Assembly: GCA_903863035.1 (NCBI GenBank) | Contig: CAIPAT010000275.1 | Coordinates: 1 to 44,347 of the forward strand | Length of the DNA: 44,347 nt | Direction: 5' to 3' | DNA from: an uncultured Lentisphaeria bacterium | GTDB taxonomy: Bacteria > Verrucomicrobiota > Lentisphaeria > Victivallales > Victivallaceae | Shown: piece by piece, positions 9,177 to 18,387 of the stretch | Layout of the letters: every line of letters starts with the position of its first letter | Position numbering within the stretch: the first letter of the stretch is position 1 | The notes under the pieces: model-generated | Databases searched by the model: none | The model's input: only the letters and a program-made list of their open reading frames with translations | Told to the model about the DNA's origin: nothing | Translations under genes and position numbers: made by a program

Positions 9177-9204
9177 AAAAAAGCCAATACTTTTTCAATT
9201 GGCT
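9177..9204 (-). terminator. Hairpin with terminator shape on the minus strand, in the rhamnosidase leader
   Basis: AGCCAAT and ATTGGCT form a perfect seven-pair stem around a nine-base loop. On the minus strand the stem is followed by six T, the form of an intrinsic terminator, but no minus-strand gene reads into it. On the plus strand it sits 27 nt ahead of the ATG at 9232 and may fold in the rhamnosidase leader. Confidence 0.4.
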
Positions 9205-9231
9205 CATGAAAACAAAGAAGGTCATTGTGAG

Positions 9232-11466
9232 ATGAGTTCAAACTCGAATATCCCAATTACATGGCGGGCAAAGTGGATTGGAGTCCCGGGTGCATGTTTA
9301 GTCAATTGGCAAGCTAAAGTCCTTCCTGCACCTTTTCTCAGAAGAACTTTCAATTATGATAGCCAGAAGACTAAGGTTAAAATTTATATCTGCGGTCTCG
9401 GTTATTACGAACTTTATCTTAATGGTCACAAAGTTGGTAATCATGTACTTGATCCGGTTGTGACCCATTATGATAAACGTGTTCGCTACGTGGTCTATGA
9501 TGTTACGGAAAATTTGATTGCAGGACGTAATATCATCGGAGTGATTCTCGGTAACGGCTGGTATAATTGTCATACACCAGTGGCCTGGCACTTTGACAAA
9601 GCCTCTTGGCGTGATTATCCCAAACTACTGTTCCAAATGGAAGCTGATAATCAGATCGTGCTGGTCAGCGACGAAGCCTGGAAAGTCAGTTCCGGTCCAA
9701 TCGTGTTTGATGGTCTTCGTAACGGAGAAACTTATGACGCCAGGCTCGAACTAGACGGTTGGCTGACACCGGATTATGATGATACCTTCTGGTCGAATGT
9801 AGTTCGTGTCGCTCCTCCAGGCGGCATGCTGCAGGAACAGACGATGCCGCCTTGCCAAGTAATGCAGACCATTCCCAGCGTGCGCCAGTGGACTGTTCCT
9901 AACGGCACTGTCTATGATTTTGGTCAAAATATGACCGGATGGGGCAGGATCGCGGTTTCCGGAGATGCCGGTACTGAAATTACTCTAAGATACGGCGAGC
10001 GCTTGACCCAATTCAGAGACATTGATCAGGAGCATATCGCCCAATATATAAACGCCGGCGATTTTCAGACCGACCGTTACATTCTGAAAGGTAAAGGAAT
10101 TGAAGTTTGGGAACCGCGTTTTACCTACCATGGTTTTCAATATGTCCAGATCAATATAGCCGGAAATGCTCAGGTTAAAGCGGTGGAAGGCCAGGTAGTC
10201 CACACGGCTTTCGAACGGATCGGATACTTTTCCTGTTCCAATGATACCGTTAACCAACTTCAGAAATGTACAATCTGGTCGTATATCGGTAATTTCACCG
10301 GTATTCCCACTGATTGCCCGCATCGCGAAAAAAACGGCTGGACCGGTGATGCCCAACTCTCCGCCGAAACCGGGTTGTTCAACTTTGGCGCAGCCTCATC
10401 TTATGCACAATGGATCGACAGCATTGCCGATGCCCAGCGTCCGAGCGGACAACTCCCAGGCATCGTTCCCAGTTGCGGGTGGGGTTATAACTGGGGTAGC
10501 GGCCCTGCTTGGGACAGCGCTTTCATCCTGTTTCCATGGTATATATATCTTTATACTGGCGATTGTACGGCCATTGAAATGCATTACAACGCAATGAAAA
10601 AATACGGTGATTACTGTACTTCCATGGCCGATGACAATATTGTTTCATTCGGCCTTGGTGATTGGGGCCATGTCGCCCGTAGCCGCATCGTGGAACCGGC
10701 ATTGACATCAACCGCGTATTATTATGTCACCTGCCTGCTACTGGCGAAGTTTGCCGAAATGACCTCTCGTCCGGTAGATCAGAAACATTATGCCGAACTT
10801 GCAACTGATATCAAAAAAGCCTTTAACCGACGTTTCTACAAGGGAAGCGGGATTTATGCTAAAGGCGAACAAACAGCTATGGCCTGTGCGCTATATCAGG
10901 GACTGGCGGATGATTCGGAAAAGGCACAAGTAGTACAGAAACTTGTCGAAGCGGTGAACGCCAACGGAGGCAAACCGGACTTCGGCATTCTTGGGGCAAA
11001 ATACGTTCCACGGGCACTGGCGGAAAACGGTTATTGCGAACTGGCCTATCGATTGATTACGCAACCTGAATTTCCCGGCTGGGTCAATTGGCTGAAACAA
11101 GGAGCTACCACATTGTGGGAAAGTTGGGAGGATGCATGCTGTTCACAAAATCATATCATGTTCGGTGATATCAGTGCCTGGATGTATCAATATCTGGCCG
11201 GAATTACGCCGGACCCGAAAAATCCGGGGTTCAAGCATATAATTATTCATCCGCATCCAGTCGGCGGACTCAATTGGGTTAAAGCCGAATACGATTCGCC
11301 TTACGGCAAGATCAAGATTGCTTGGGAAGCGAGAATGGGTAATTTTAAACTTGACGTTCAAATTCCTGATTCTACTACTGCGACCATTATACTGCCTGAT
11401 TCCAATACTAAAACCATGATGTCAGGAAAGAGGCAATTCAATGTCAAAACTATTTCAGAATCTTAA
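9232..11466 (+). CDS. Alpha-L-rhamnosidase, GH78 family
   Basis: Inverting enzyme that releases terminal alpha-L-rhamnose. The order is N-terminal beta-sandwich domains (about 1-290), the (alpha/alpha)6 barrel (about 320-650) and a C-terminal beta-sandwich. The family signature is present as DCPHREKNGWTGD (361-373) with E366 as likely general acid; the distal glutamate E630 is in GATTLWESWED and is the likely base. FGDISAW follows it. The ATG at 9232 is preferred over the in-frame TTG at 9199, because AGAAGG lies 10 nt before this ATG and the TTG is buried in a hairpin stem. No signal peptide is evident, so it may act on imported oligosaccharides. Length (744 aa) is normal for short bacterial GH78 enzymes. 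Confidence 0.93.
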   Translation: MSSNSNIPITWRAKWIGVPGACLVNWQAKVLPAPFLRRTFNYDSQKTKVKIYICGLGYYELYLNGHKVGNHVLDPVVTHYDKRVRYVVYDVTENLIAGRNIIGVILGNGWYNCHTPVAWHFDKASWRDYPKLLFQMEADNQIVLVSDEAWKVSSGPIVFDGLRNGETYDARLELDGWLTPDYDDTFWSNVVRVAPPGGMLQEQTMPPCQVMQTIPSVRQWTVPNGTVYDFGQNMTGWGRIAVSGDAGTEITLRYGERLTQFRDIDQEHIAQYINAGDFQTDRYILKGKGIEVWEPRFTYHGFQYVQINIAGNAQVKAVEGQVVHTAFERIGYFSCSNDTVNQLQKCTIWSYIGNFTGIPTDCPHREKNGWTGDAQLSAETGLFNFGAASSYAQWIDSIADAQRPSGQLPGIVPSCGWGYNWGSGPAWDSAFILFPWYIYLYTGDCTAIEMHYNAMKKYGDYCTSMADDNIVSFGLGDWGHVARSRIVEPALTSTAYYYVTCLLLAKFAEMTSRPVDQKHYAELATDIKKAFNRRFYKGSGIYAKGEQTAMACALYQGLADDSEKAQVVQKLVEAVNANGGKPDFGILGAKYVPRALAENGYCELAYRLITQPEFPGWVNWLKQGATTLWESWEDACCSQNHIMFGDISAWMYQYLAGITPDPKNPGFKHIIIHPHPVGGLNWVKAEYDSPYGKIKIAWEARMGNFKLDVQIPDSTTATIILPDSNTKTMMSGKRQFNVKTISES

Positions 11467-11522
11467 CCTAAATTTTGCAATTGAGGCGGCGAAATTTACT
11501 GGGAGGTCGATGTTTTCCAGGA

Positions 11523-11687
11523 GCCTGTCGGACTGAGATTTTTATGATTCATAAAAGTAAAAATTTTTATTATTCAGCCAATAATTGCAATACATGAGTT
11601 TCAATTTGTATCGTAGAGCTGAATACATAGACTTACTATTGAGATAATCACTCAATAATGTACCATCTTTTTCTGAGTCCGACAGAC
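11523..11687. mobile_element. 165-bp MITE-like element with terminal inverted repeats
   Basis: GCCTGTCGGACTGAG at 11523-11537 is matched in inverted orientation by CTGAGTCCGACAGAC at 11673-11687 (13 of 15 positions). The interior is A/T-rich and has no ORF, with a small internal hairpin (ATTGAG...CTCAAT). Size, non-coding interior and paired ends fit a miniature inverted-repeat element. No target-site duplication was obvious. The rest of 11467-11935 contains no gene. Confidence 0.45.
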
Positions 11688-11894
11688 TGCTAGGTTACGA
11701 GACGCTTCGCGCTCGGGATTGACATTTCACTTTTTTGCTTCCGGCATCAGTGCCGCAATTACGCACGAACAATACAGAAAACTTCCTGTCGTCCATTATC
11801 TTAGAATAATATTATCAGTGAGATAAAGATGGTTGTATTTACTGTTTAGTATTGTAAATTTATTAACTTGTGCGGATTATGTAAATGCATGTCC

Positions 11895-11904
11895 TGTCCG
11901 GACA
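11895..11904. promoter_or_regulatory. Perfect palindrome upstream of the GH4 gene, possible operator
   Basis: TGTCCGGACA is a perfect ten-base palindrome 31 nt before the GH4 start codon. A second dyad, ATTTAC...GTAAAT, lies about 50 nt further upstream near a weak promoter-like TTTACT-N17-TATTAA. These could bind a sugar-responsive repressor, but no regulator gene is nearby. Confidence 0.25.
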
Positions 11905-11935
11905 TAGCTAATAATAAACTAAGGATAATTACGAG

Positions 11936-13282
11936 ATGAGCAAGAAAATCGCATTTATCGGCGCCGGCAGCCTGGGATTCACCAGAGGCCTGGTGCGGGA
12001 CATCCTGACCTTCGAGGCATTCAAAGACGCGACTATCGCGTTGATGGATATTGACAAGGAAAGACTCGCGTTCAGCAAAAAAGCCGTTGAGAAAATCATC
12101 AAGGCTGGAAAATATCCGGCGAAAGTCATCGCCACCACCGACCGCGCAGCCGCGCTCAAGGGCGCTGACGGCGTTCTTATCACCATTCTTCAGGGCGGCC
12201 CGCAGGTTTTCCGTACCGACATTGAGATTCCCAAGAAATACAACGTTGACATCAACGTCGGTGACACGCGCGGCCCGTCAGGCATATTTAGAACGCTGCG
12301 CACGCTTCCGGTCATGCTTGACATCTGTAAAGATATCCGCAAGCACTGCCCGGACGCAATTGTGCTGAACTATACCAACCCCATGGCGATGCTCTGCCGC
12401 GGGATGCAGAGCGAATTTCCGGAATTGAACATCACCGGCCTCTGCCACTCGGTGCAGGGAACCGCTGAAATGCTTGCCAGATGGATCGGCGCGCCGATGG
12501 AGGAAATCACCTATCTTTGCGCTGGAATCAACCATCAGGCATTCTATCTGGATTACAAATGGAAAGGCAAGGACGCCTATCCGCTTATCCGCAAAGCAAT
12601 TCTGAAGAAGCCTGAAATATATAACGCCGAACATGTGCGCAATGAGATGTATCTGGCTCTGGACTATTATGTGACCGAATCAAGCGGACATAATTCCGAG
12701 TACAATGCCTGGTTCCGTAAACGCACTGACCTTATTGAAAAATATTGCACTGCCGGCACAAACTGGAATCCCGGTCATTACGCGTATATCCTTAACGAGT
12801 ATCTCAAAAGAGAAAACAACTGGAAGAAAGATGTTGAGGCGGAACTGAAAAAGCCGTTGACTAAAGATTATCTTAAACGCGGTCATGAATACGCCGCTTC
12901 TATTTTTAACGCTGTCTTCGGCGACAATAAGATGTTCGAGTTTAACGGCAATATCCGCAATAAAAACATTATAAGCAATCTGCCCGCTGGATGTTGCGTG
13001 GAAATTCCGGTACTGGCTTCCAAGCGCGGACTCGATGCGATCAGCGTCGGAGAACTTCCCGCTCAGTTGGCTGTTCTCAACAACATCAGCGCGCGCTGTG
13101 AGGAGCTCGCTGTTGAAGGTGCGCTCAAAGGTGACGCCAGAATGATTTATCATGCAATTCTGTTTGACCCGCTGACTTCGGCAGTTCTTTCGTTGGAAGA
13201 AATTCGCCATATGGTTAATGAGATGTTTAAGGCTAATAAAGAATACCTGCCGCATTTTAAGACTTTGTCTGTCAGCCGCTGA
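11936..13282 (+). CDS. GH4-family glycosidase, alpha-galactosidase/alpha-galacturonidase type
   Basis: Glycoside hydrolase family 4 uses NAD+ and a divalent metal in an oxidation-elimination mechanism. The dinucleotide-binding loop is GAGSLGF (residues 8-14). The metal ligands are C170 in CHSVQ and H200 in INHQAFY; NYTNPM and [15 protein letters not shown] match the MelA branch. At 448 residues it has the normal length. An AAGGA site lies 12 nt before ATG. The substrate could be alpha-galactosides or alpha-galacturonides; the sequence alone does not decide. It stands alone between a MITE-like element and a strong terminator and is likely transcribed as a single gene, cytosolic. Confidence 0.92.
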   Translation: MSKKIAFIGAGSLGFTRGLVRDILTFEAFKDATIALMDIDKERLAFSKKAVEKIIKAGKYPAKVIATTDRAAALKGADGVLITILQGGPQVFRTDIEIPKKYNVDINVGDTRGPSGIFRTLRTLPVMLDICKDIRKHCPDAIVLNYTNPMAMLCRGMQSEFPELNITGLCHSVQGTAEMLARWIGAPMEEITYLCAGINHQAFYLDYKWKGKDAYPLIRKAILKKPEIYNAEHVRNEMYLALDYYVTESSGHNSEYNAWFRKRTDLIEKYCTAGTNWNPGHYAYILNEYLKRENNWKKDVEAELKKPLTKDYLKRGHEYAASIFNAVFGDNKMFEFNGNIRNKNIISNLPAGCCVEIPVLASKRGLDAISVGELPAQLAVLNNISARCEELAVEGALKGDARMIYHAILFDPLTSAVLSLEEIRHMVNEMFKANKEYLPHFKTLSVSR

Positions 13283-13305
13283 CAGCAACTAAAAATTATT
13301 ATTAC

Positions 13306-13332
13306 CGCGACTTTGCCGGTCGCGTTTTTTTT
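13306..13332 (+). terminator. Intrinsic terminator after the GH4 gene
   Basis: CGCGAC, a seven-base loop and GTCGCG are followed directly by eight T. It lies 24 nt after the stop codon. Confidence 0.85.
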
Positions 13333-13750
13333 GTCTTTATTAATGATAAAAAAACCGCCGGCTTAGCAGGTGTTTTTACGAAAATCTGTTAATGTGTAAA
13401 TTTTTGTGATATCCTATGCCTGCGCAGATAGCCGAAAAAACCGTCCAGACCTAAAGCGAAAAAGGGTGACACCTCGAAGTTCAGGAATCTTTACCTGCAA
13501 CAGACTTGAAAGATATAGTATTTTTACAATGCGTTTATTTGACAGTTGATTGTAACTTTTTTTTCATAAAACTTTGCAAACATGCTTGAGGAAATAAGCA
13601 AAGACACATTTTTAGTATTGAACGCGTTATGAGACAGAAGGCGGCGATGTTTTTTTCAAGACTCAGTCCGCCGCATTCAGTTTTATGAACGCAGCTTAAA
13701 GCAGCTTTGAGCGTTGCAATGATGTGAGCAATTGCGGAGTTAAGCAGTAT
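13333..13750. other. Intergenic region without a recognised gene
   Basis: About 420 bp between two convergent transcription units. It has short self-complementary pieces (such as GGTGACACC near 13467) but no convincing ORF, repeat or RNA gene was recognised. Confidence 0.5.
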
Positions 13751-14875
13751 TTAATCCAATGCATTGATTGAAAACAACAGGTAGAATTTTTCTTCAATGG
13801 AGTTATCGTCATCGAATGTAATGGAAAAGTCATTTGCGGAAATCTTATTGCTGCCTGTATTCTTCGTACCGAATACCGGCGTCCAGAACTGGCGGAAACG
13901 GTTATAACCGGGGCAGATAAATCCAGTAGAGATTGTCTTCACGGAATAGAAATGCCCGAAACACAGGCTGTATAGCATGGCATAATCCTTGTCCTGATAT
14001 ATAGACACAATATTATCAAATGAATTGCTCTGGAAACTGCAATCGCTGAAGGATTTGGTTATAATATCGCCTCTCAGGAACTCCACGTCTTTTTCTTCCA
14101 GAATATCGGACGATGTATTATTGCCGTACTTGAGGGATAATTCAACAATCTTTTCCAGTCTGGTTGAATTGTGATTTTCCCATTTCTTAACCATGTCATC
14201 AGGGATGAACTGTTTCCAGACAGGAAGATCTGTTCTGTTTAATTCCAATTCCTGCTTTCTTGTGTCCAGATAGCTGTTCAAGTATATTTTAAAATGCTGG
14301 TCAGAGAGTTTCATCTGATCCAGCATTTGATGAAAATCGTCAACCAGCCATTTTCTAGTTACCTCTAATCTGATGTTGTCGGCAATATATTGATCAAGTT
14401 TTTCATTCAGCAGTGGTTTCGCGGCGGAATCCTGATAGTCCAGAAAACCGATTCCCCAGTTGATATCCTCCGCCAGATTTACCGGACTGAAAAACATTGC
14501 CGGCAAGAGCAGCAGTTCCCGTTTGTTTAAATCCACATTCAGGGTAACATTTCCCATTTGAATAAAACTTATCTTACTGATTTTCAGCAGTTTCTCACGC
14601 GGAACGCCACTCCAATTTAAAAAATAGACCGGAGTATTCGACTCAAAATACTTTTTAATCATTTCTCTTCTTAATGTTTGAAGATGATTTTTCAAAGTTT
14701 TATCGGCTGGACTGTCAAGTATATAATCTTCAAAAGGCATTTGCAACAATTTTTCAACGGCGGTACAGTTGACCTGTATTTTTTTCCCTGCGGTAATGAC
14801 TTCAACTGTTTGGCCGGAGGCGGAACATATCTCCAGCAAAAGTAATGATGCGATAATTGCCGCAATATTTTTCAA
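13751..14875 (-). CDS. Secreted protein of unknown function in the hydF operon
   Basis: A 374-residue protein starting with TTG two bases after the hydF stop codon; an AGGAA site lies in the end of hydF, so translation is probably coupled. Residues 1-22 (MKNIAAIIASLLLLEICSASGQ) form a signal peptide. The mature part is rich in charged residues with long helical stretches and a few cysteines near the C-terminus; no known domain was recognised. Its position last in aspA-hydF may mean a role with the hydrogenase outside the membrane or only chance co-transcription. It ends facing the GH4 unit. Confidence 0.75.
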   Translation of the reverse strand: MKNIAAIIASLLLLEICSASGQTVEVITAGKKIQVNCTAVEKLLQMPFEDYILDSPADKTLKNHLQTLRREMIKKYFESNTPVYFLNWSGVPREKLLKISKISFIQMGNVTLNVDLNKRELLLLPAMFFSPVNLAEDINWGIGFLDYQDSAAKPLLNEKLDQYIADNIRLEVTRKWLVDDFHQMLDQMKLSDQHFKIYLNSYLDTRKQELELNRTDLPVWKQFIPDDMVKKWENHNSTRLEKIVELSLKYGNNTSSDILEEKDVEFLRGDIITKSFSDCSFQSNSFDNIVSIYQDKDYAMLYSLCFGHFYSVKTISTGFICPGYNRFRQFWTPVFGTKNTGSNKISANDFSITFDDDNSIEEKFYLLFSINALD

Positions 14876-14877
14876 AT

Positions 14878-16140
14878 TTATTCCTGCCGGAGTTTTGATT
14901 TTACAGTGCGCTCAAATGCATCTAAGGCGGCGGGGAAGGGGGAGAGTACTCTATTGATAACGCCCTGAACGTATGCGATGCACATGCCGTAATTGGTGAT
15001 TGGAACTCCGGCCTGCCTGGCCTGTTCGATACGGGACAGGGTTTCACGACGGTTGAGCATGCATCCGCCGCAGTGGACGATCAAGCTGTATTGTTTCAGG
15101 TTGTCCGGATAATCTCTTCCTGCGAAAACGTCTATTTCCAGATCGGTTCCCAGAAACTGTCGTATCCAGCGAGGGATTTTGACCCGCCCGATGTCGTCTT
15201 CGGCCGCATGATGGGAACATGCTTCAGCAATCAGAATTTTAGAACCTGGTTTCAAGGATTCGATCGCGGCCGCTCCTCTGGCCATCTCTATCATATCGCC
15301 CTTGAGTCTGGAGAATAGAATAGAGAAAGTCGTGCATGGAATATCCGGCGGGGTGTCGGCGACCATTTTCATAACTACTTGCGAATCACAGATGGCAATA
15401 TCCGGCTTCTCTTTCAGCAGACCGAGCATATGAGCGTATTCGCGCTCCTTGACGATGATGACTGACGCATCATTATCCAACGCGTCGCGGATAGTTTGCA
15501 CCTGCGGCAGGATCAGGCGGCCCTTCGGGGCCTGAAGGTCAATTGGAACAATCAGTATGGCAATGCCTCCGGGACGGACCAGATCGCCGGCCAGCGGCGG
15601 CGGGGTGATAAAGTCTTCCGGACAGCACTCGATCAGCGCCTGCTTGAATGCCGCGAGATAGCATGTCCGTTCAGCGGAGTTGACGCTGGATACTTCAATA
15701 ATATGCTTAATGCCGTGCTGCCGGATATTGCTGATATAATCCGCTGACGGTTTATTTAAATCGATCTTATTGATTACTGTAACTACCGGAATATTTTTTG
15801 CGGTTGATTCATTTACGATCCGGTTTTCTTCTTCACCCCAGATTCCGGCCTCGCAGATGATGGTTATCACATCAGAACGTCCGAAAACCTTTTCGGTTTT
15901 TTGAATTCGTTTAGCACCAAGTTCCGAAGTATCGTCCAGTCCGGCGGTGTCTAAAAGGACGACCGGGCCTATCGGCAGCAGTTCCATGACTTTTTCAACA
16001 ACGTCAGTGGTAGTGCCCGGAACCGGAGACGTGATAGCCGCATCCTGTCCGGCAATCATGTTCAGAAAGCTGGATTTGCCGACGTTGGTTCTGCCGAATA
16101 TAGCGATATGCAAGCGTAATGATTTTGGAGTTTTTTCCAA
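14878..16140 (-). CDS. hydF: [FeFe]-hydrogenase H-cluster maturation GTPase HydF
   Basis: Scaffold protein on which the two-iron subcluster of [FeFe] hydrogenase is assembled from HydE and HydG products and then handed to apo-HydA. The GTPase domain has the P-loop GRTNVGKSS (16-24), the threonine of G2 in PGTTTD, DTAG (64-67) and NKID (124-127). The iron-sulfur domain keeps CSHH (308-311) and HCGGC (356-360), the [4Fe-4S] ligands. The length of 420 is normal. It starts with TTG at 16140, preceded by AAGGA at a good distance; the aspA stop lies 20 nt upstream, so both form one operon. hydE, hydG and the hydrogenase itself are not in this window. Confidence 0.95.
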   Translation of the reverse strand: MEKTPKSLRLHIAIFGRTNVGKSSFLNMIAGQDAAITSPVPGTTTDVVEKVMELLPIGPVVLLDTAGLDDTSELGAKRIQKTEKVFGRSDVITIICEAGIWGEEENRIVNESTAKNIPVVTVINKIDLNKPSADYISNIRQHGIKHIIEVSSVNSAERTCYLAAFKQALIECCPEDFITPPPLAGDLVRPGGIAILIVPIDLQAPKGRLILPQVQTIRDALDNDASVIIVKEREYAHMLGLLKEKPDIAICDSQVVMKMVADTPPDIPCTTFSILFSRLKGDMIEMARGAAAIESLKPGSKILIAEACSHHAAEDDIGRVKIPRWIRQFLGTDLEIDVFAGRDYPDNLKQYSLIVHCGGCMLNRRETLSRIEQARQAGVPITNYGMCIAYVQGVINRVLSPFPAALDAFERTVKSKLRQE

Positions 16141-16160
16141 CTTTTGATTCCTTATGGAGG

Positions 16161-17531
16161 CTATTTAAAACCTAATGATACAAGATTATACGGCGACAGA
16201 GTCCGGTTTACCACTTCTTTGCCAAGTTTCATTTCCAGAAAGAGCCTGAAATCCTTTTCCTGTCCGGCGCGGAACTCTTTAAGCAGTTCCGAAGCTTTAT
16301 CATAGCCTGTAAGCGGCAGAAAAGCCGTAATCAGGGTCTGGCTGCCATCGAAAAGCGCTTTGCAGCGTTCAGGATTGGCAATGATGCCATCGGCGTGGTT
16401 TGCGAGCGCTGCTGTAATCCGCTTCAATATTGCAAGTGCGCGCAGGAGGCTGTCTGCCAGAAGCGGCATGAATTCGTTGATCTGCAAGGTTCCGGCGGCG
16501 GCGCAGTCTTCAACCAGCCGGTTAAGCGCGGTGACTTCCATTGCGCCCTGGATCACGCTTTCCAGAATGACCGGATTGACTTTGCCGGGCATGATTGAAG
16601 AACCTGCCTGAACTGCGGGCAGGGATATTTCCCCGAGAAAGTGCAACTGGCGGAGATCGCGGCTGATTTTCTGCAGATTAACGGCGCAAGCCTGCATGAT
16701 GGCGGCAGCTTCAACAAAACAGTCGGCATTTGCGGTCTGATCAAAACAATTCTCTGCTCTGGTAAGACCGATACCGGTCAGCGTCCGCAGTTTTTCAATC
16801 ACCAGAAAAATATAACTGCGCGGTGCGGTCAAGCCGGAACCGACGGCGGTGCCGCCGAGATTCACTACCCGCAGCCGCTCTTCCGCCTTGAACGAACGCC
16901 AGCGGTCACGGGCGAAAGCTTCGGCGAATGCACCGAACTCTGCGCCCAGAGTTATCGGTACGGCATCTTGTAATTCAGTCCTGCCAAGTTTGATAATATC
17001 GGCAAATTCTTTTTCTTTCCGCTGAAAGACATTCTGAATTTCCGCACAGCTTTTACTGAGTTCCCGCAGTTCATAGATCGCGGCAACCTTGACCGCGGTA
17101 GGATAGACATCGTTGGTTGACTGATGAAGATTGACATGTTCAATCGGATTGATTACGGTGTATTCACCTTTTTTATGCCCGATAATTTCCAATGCCCGGT
17201 TGGCGATTACCTCGTTGATGTTCATATTCGCGGAGGTTCCGGCTCCGCCCTGCAGCGCGTCAACTGGAAACTGGGCGGCCAGATGTCCTGCAATAATATC
17301 GTCACATGCGGCGCAAATCGCCGCCGCTTTGTCATCCGGCAGATAGTTAAGCTCCCGGTTAGTCTGGGCGCAGGCTTTTTTTACCATGGCAAGAGCCTTG
17401 ATCAGCGCCGGCTCTGTCTGCCGCCCTGAGATATTGAAATTATGGACCGCTCTGACGGTGTGGATGCCGTAAAAACAATCAGCCGGAACATCCAATTCAC
17501 CGAGCATGTCTTTTTCTATTCTATAATCCAT
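16161..17531 (-). CDS. aspA: Aspartate ammonia-lyase
   Basis: Converts L-aspartate to fumarate and ammonium. The superfamily signature GSSIMPGKVNP is at 310-320, with S312 the likely catalytic serine in the flexible loop; GGAGTSANMN (95-104) and the active-site NLHQSTND (134-141) are present. At 456 residues it is full length. AAGG lies 7-8 nt before the ATG. It is first in an operon with hydF. Aspartase genes are known near hydrogenase maturation genes in other anaerobes, where ammonium for the bridging amine of the H-cluster has been proposed; here this is inferred. A short dispersed repeat sits 29 nt before its start codon. Confidence 0.94.
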   Translation of the reverse strand: MDYRIEKDMLGELDVPADCFYGIHTVRAVHNFNISGRQTEPALIKALAMVKKACAQTNRELNYLPDDKAAAICAACDDIIAGHLAAQFPVDALQGGAGTSANMNINEVIANRALEIIGHKKGEYTVINPIEHVNLHQSTNDVYPTAVKVAAIYELRELSKSCAEIQNVFQRKEKEFADIIKLGRTELQDAVPITLGAEFGAFAEAFARDRWRSFKAEERLRVVNLGGTAVGSGLTAPRSYIFLVIEKLRTLTGIGLTRAENCFDQTANADCFVEAAAIMQACAVNLQKISRDLRQLHFLGEISLPAVQAGSSIMPGKVNPVILESVIQGAMEVTALNRLVEDCAAAGTLQINEFMPLLADSLLRALAILKRITAALANHADGIIANPERCKALFDGSQTLITAFLPLTGYDKASELLKEFRAGQEKDFRLFLEMKLGKEVVNRTLSPYNLVSLGFK

Positions 17532-17559
17532 GCTGATACCTTATATTTATGAAGAAGGA

Positions 17560-17575
17560 GTCAGGAGTCAGAATG
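17560..17575. repeat. Dispersed repeat, 16-bp copy upstream of aspA
   Basis: GTCAGGAGTCAGAATG occurs here and again at 25558-25573, in the same orientation and each time 20-30 nt upstream of a minus-strand start codon. It looks like one end of a short intergenic element whose second copy is more complete. Confidence 0.5.
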
Positions 17576-17775
17576 AAATACATAAATATTACACTGTTTT
17601 TTATCCTAATTCCTAAACCAGCCCCCGTTCACTATCCAAATTCACTATTATGATATTATACTCCGTGCTGATAATTTGTAAAACCGATAATAGACTTTGT
17701 GGTAATAGTATTATTAAATTATTCTGCTAATTTATCAGACTGATTGCATCTGATAAGGTAAAAACAGAAAAGAGT

Positions 17776-18297
17776 ATGAAGCGCTTAAGCCGTAAATCAA
17801 TTACATATTATTACTTGAAATTAGTTAATCATGCCGGTTCGCCGGACTATATCGGCCGCGGCGTTGCTGTCGGTTTGTTTATTGCTTTTTTCATCCCGTT
17901 CGGGGTCCAGATGGTGGTGGCTTATGCTCTGGCGGCAGTTGTCAGGGCGGCGAGAATTCCGGCAGTGGCGCTTACCTGGATTGCCAACAATTTTACGGTT
18001 CCTGTGATATACCCTGTACAATGTTACATCGGCAGTTATATAATCTGTCATCCGTTGCATTATGAATATGTCAAAAATACTTTTTTAAAAGTAATTAGAG
18101 AGATGTCATATAAGGCCCTGTTTGATTTAGGCGTTGATTTGACTATTGCTTTTTTTGCCGGCGGCATGTTGTTTGGATTGGTGTCCGGGATATCTGGATA
18201 TTTTGCGGCGATATGGCTGGTAAAGCGTTATCGCCGGAAAAAGCAAATCCGTAAAAGCGGAAAAATACGCAATACTGGTCAATCAAACTGCGGCTAA
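17776..18297 (+). CDS. DUF2062 membrane protein
   Basis: A 173-residue protein with a basic N-terminus and three or four hydrophobic segments (about 28-55, 62-90, 118-150). The pattern SPDYIGRGVAVGLFIAFFIPFG and TWIANNFTVPVIYPVQCYIG is typical of DUF2062, small membrane proteins of unknown function. The C-terminal tail is strongly basic (KRYRRKKQIRKSGK). It lies upstream of psd-pssA with a gap of 90 nt and may be co-transcribed. Divergent from aspA; the shared 244-bp gap must hold both promoters. Confidence 0.85.
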   Translation: MKRLSRKSITYYYLKLVNHAGSPDYIGRGVAVGLFIAFFIPFGVQMVVAYALAAVVRAARIPAVALTWIANNFTVPVIYPVQCYIGSYIICHPLHYEYVKNTFLKVIREMSYKALFDLGVDLTIAFFAGGMLFGLVSGISGYFAAIWLVKRYRRKKQIRKSGKIRNTGQSNCG

Positions 18298-18387
18298 TCG
18301 CAGTTGTAAGGTTGAAAAACAGTAGTGTTAAGGATATATTGCATCGAAATTTTAACAAAACAATAATATAACGATTTGGATTTTATA

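Noticed and set aside
13440-13520. Possible riboswitch or small RNA in the gap after the GH4 gene
   Set aside because: Only one small stem (GGTGACACC) is visible, no conserved aptamer pattern, and it lies between convergent units rather than ahead of a gene.
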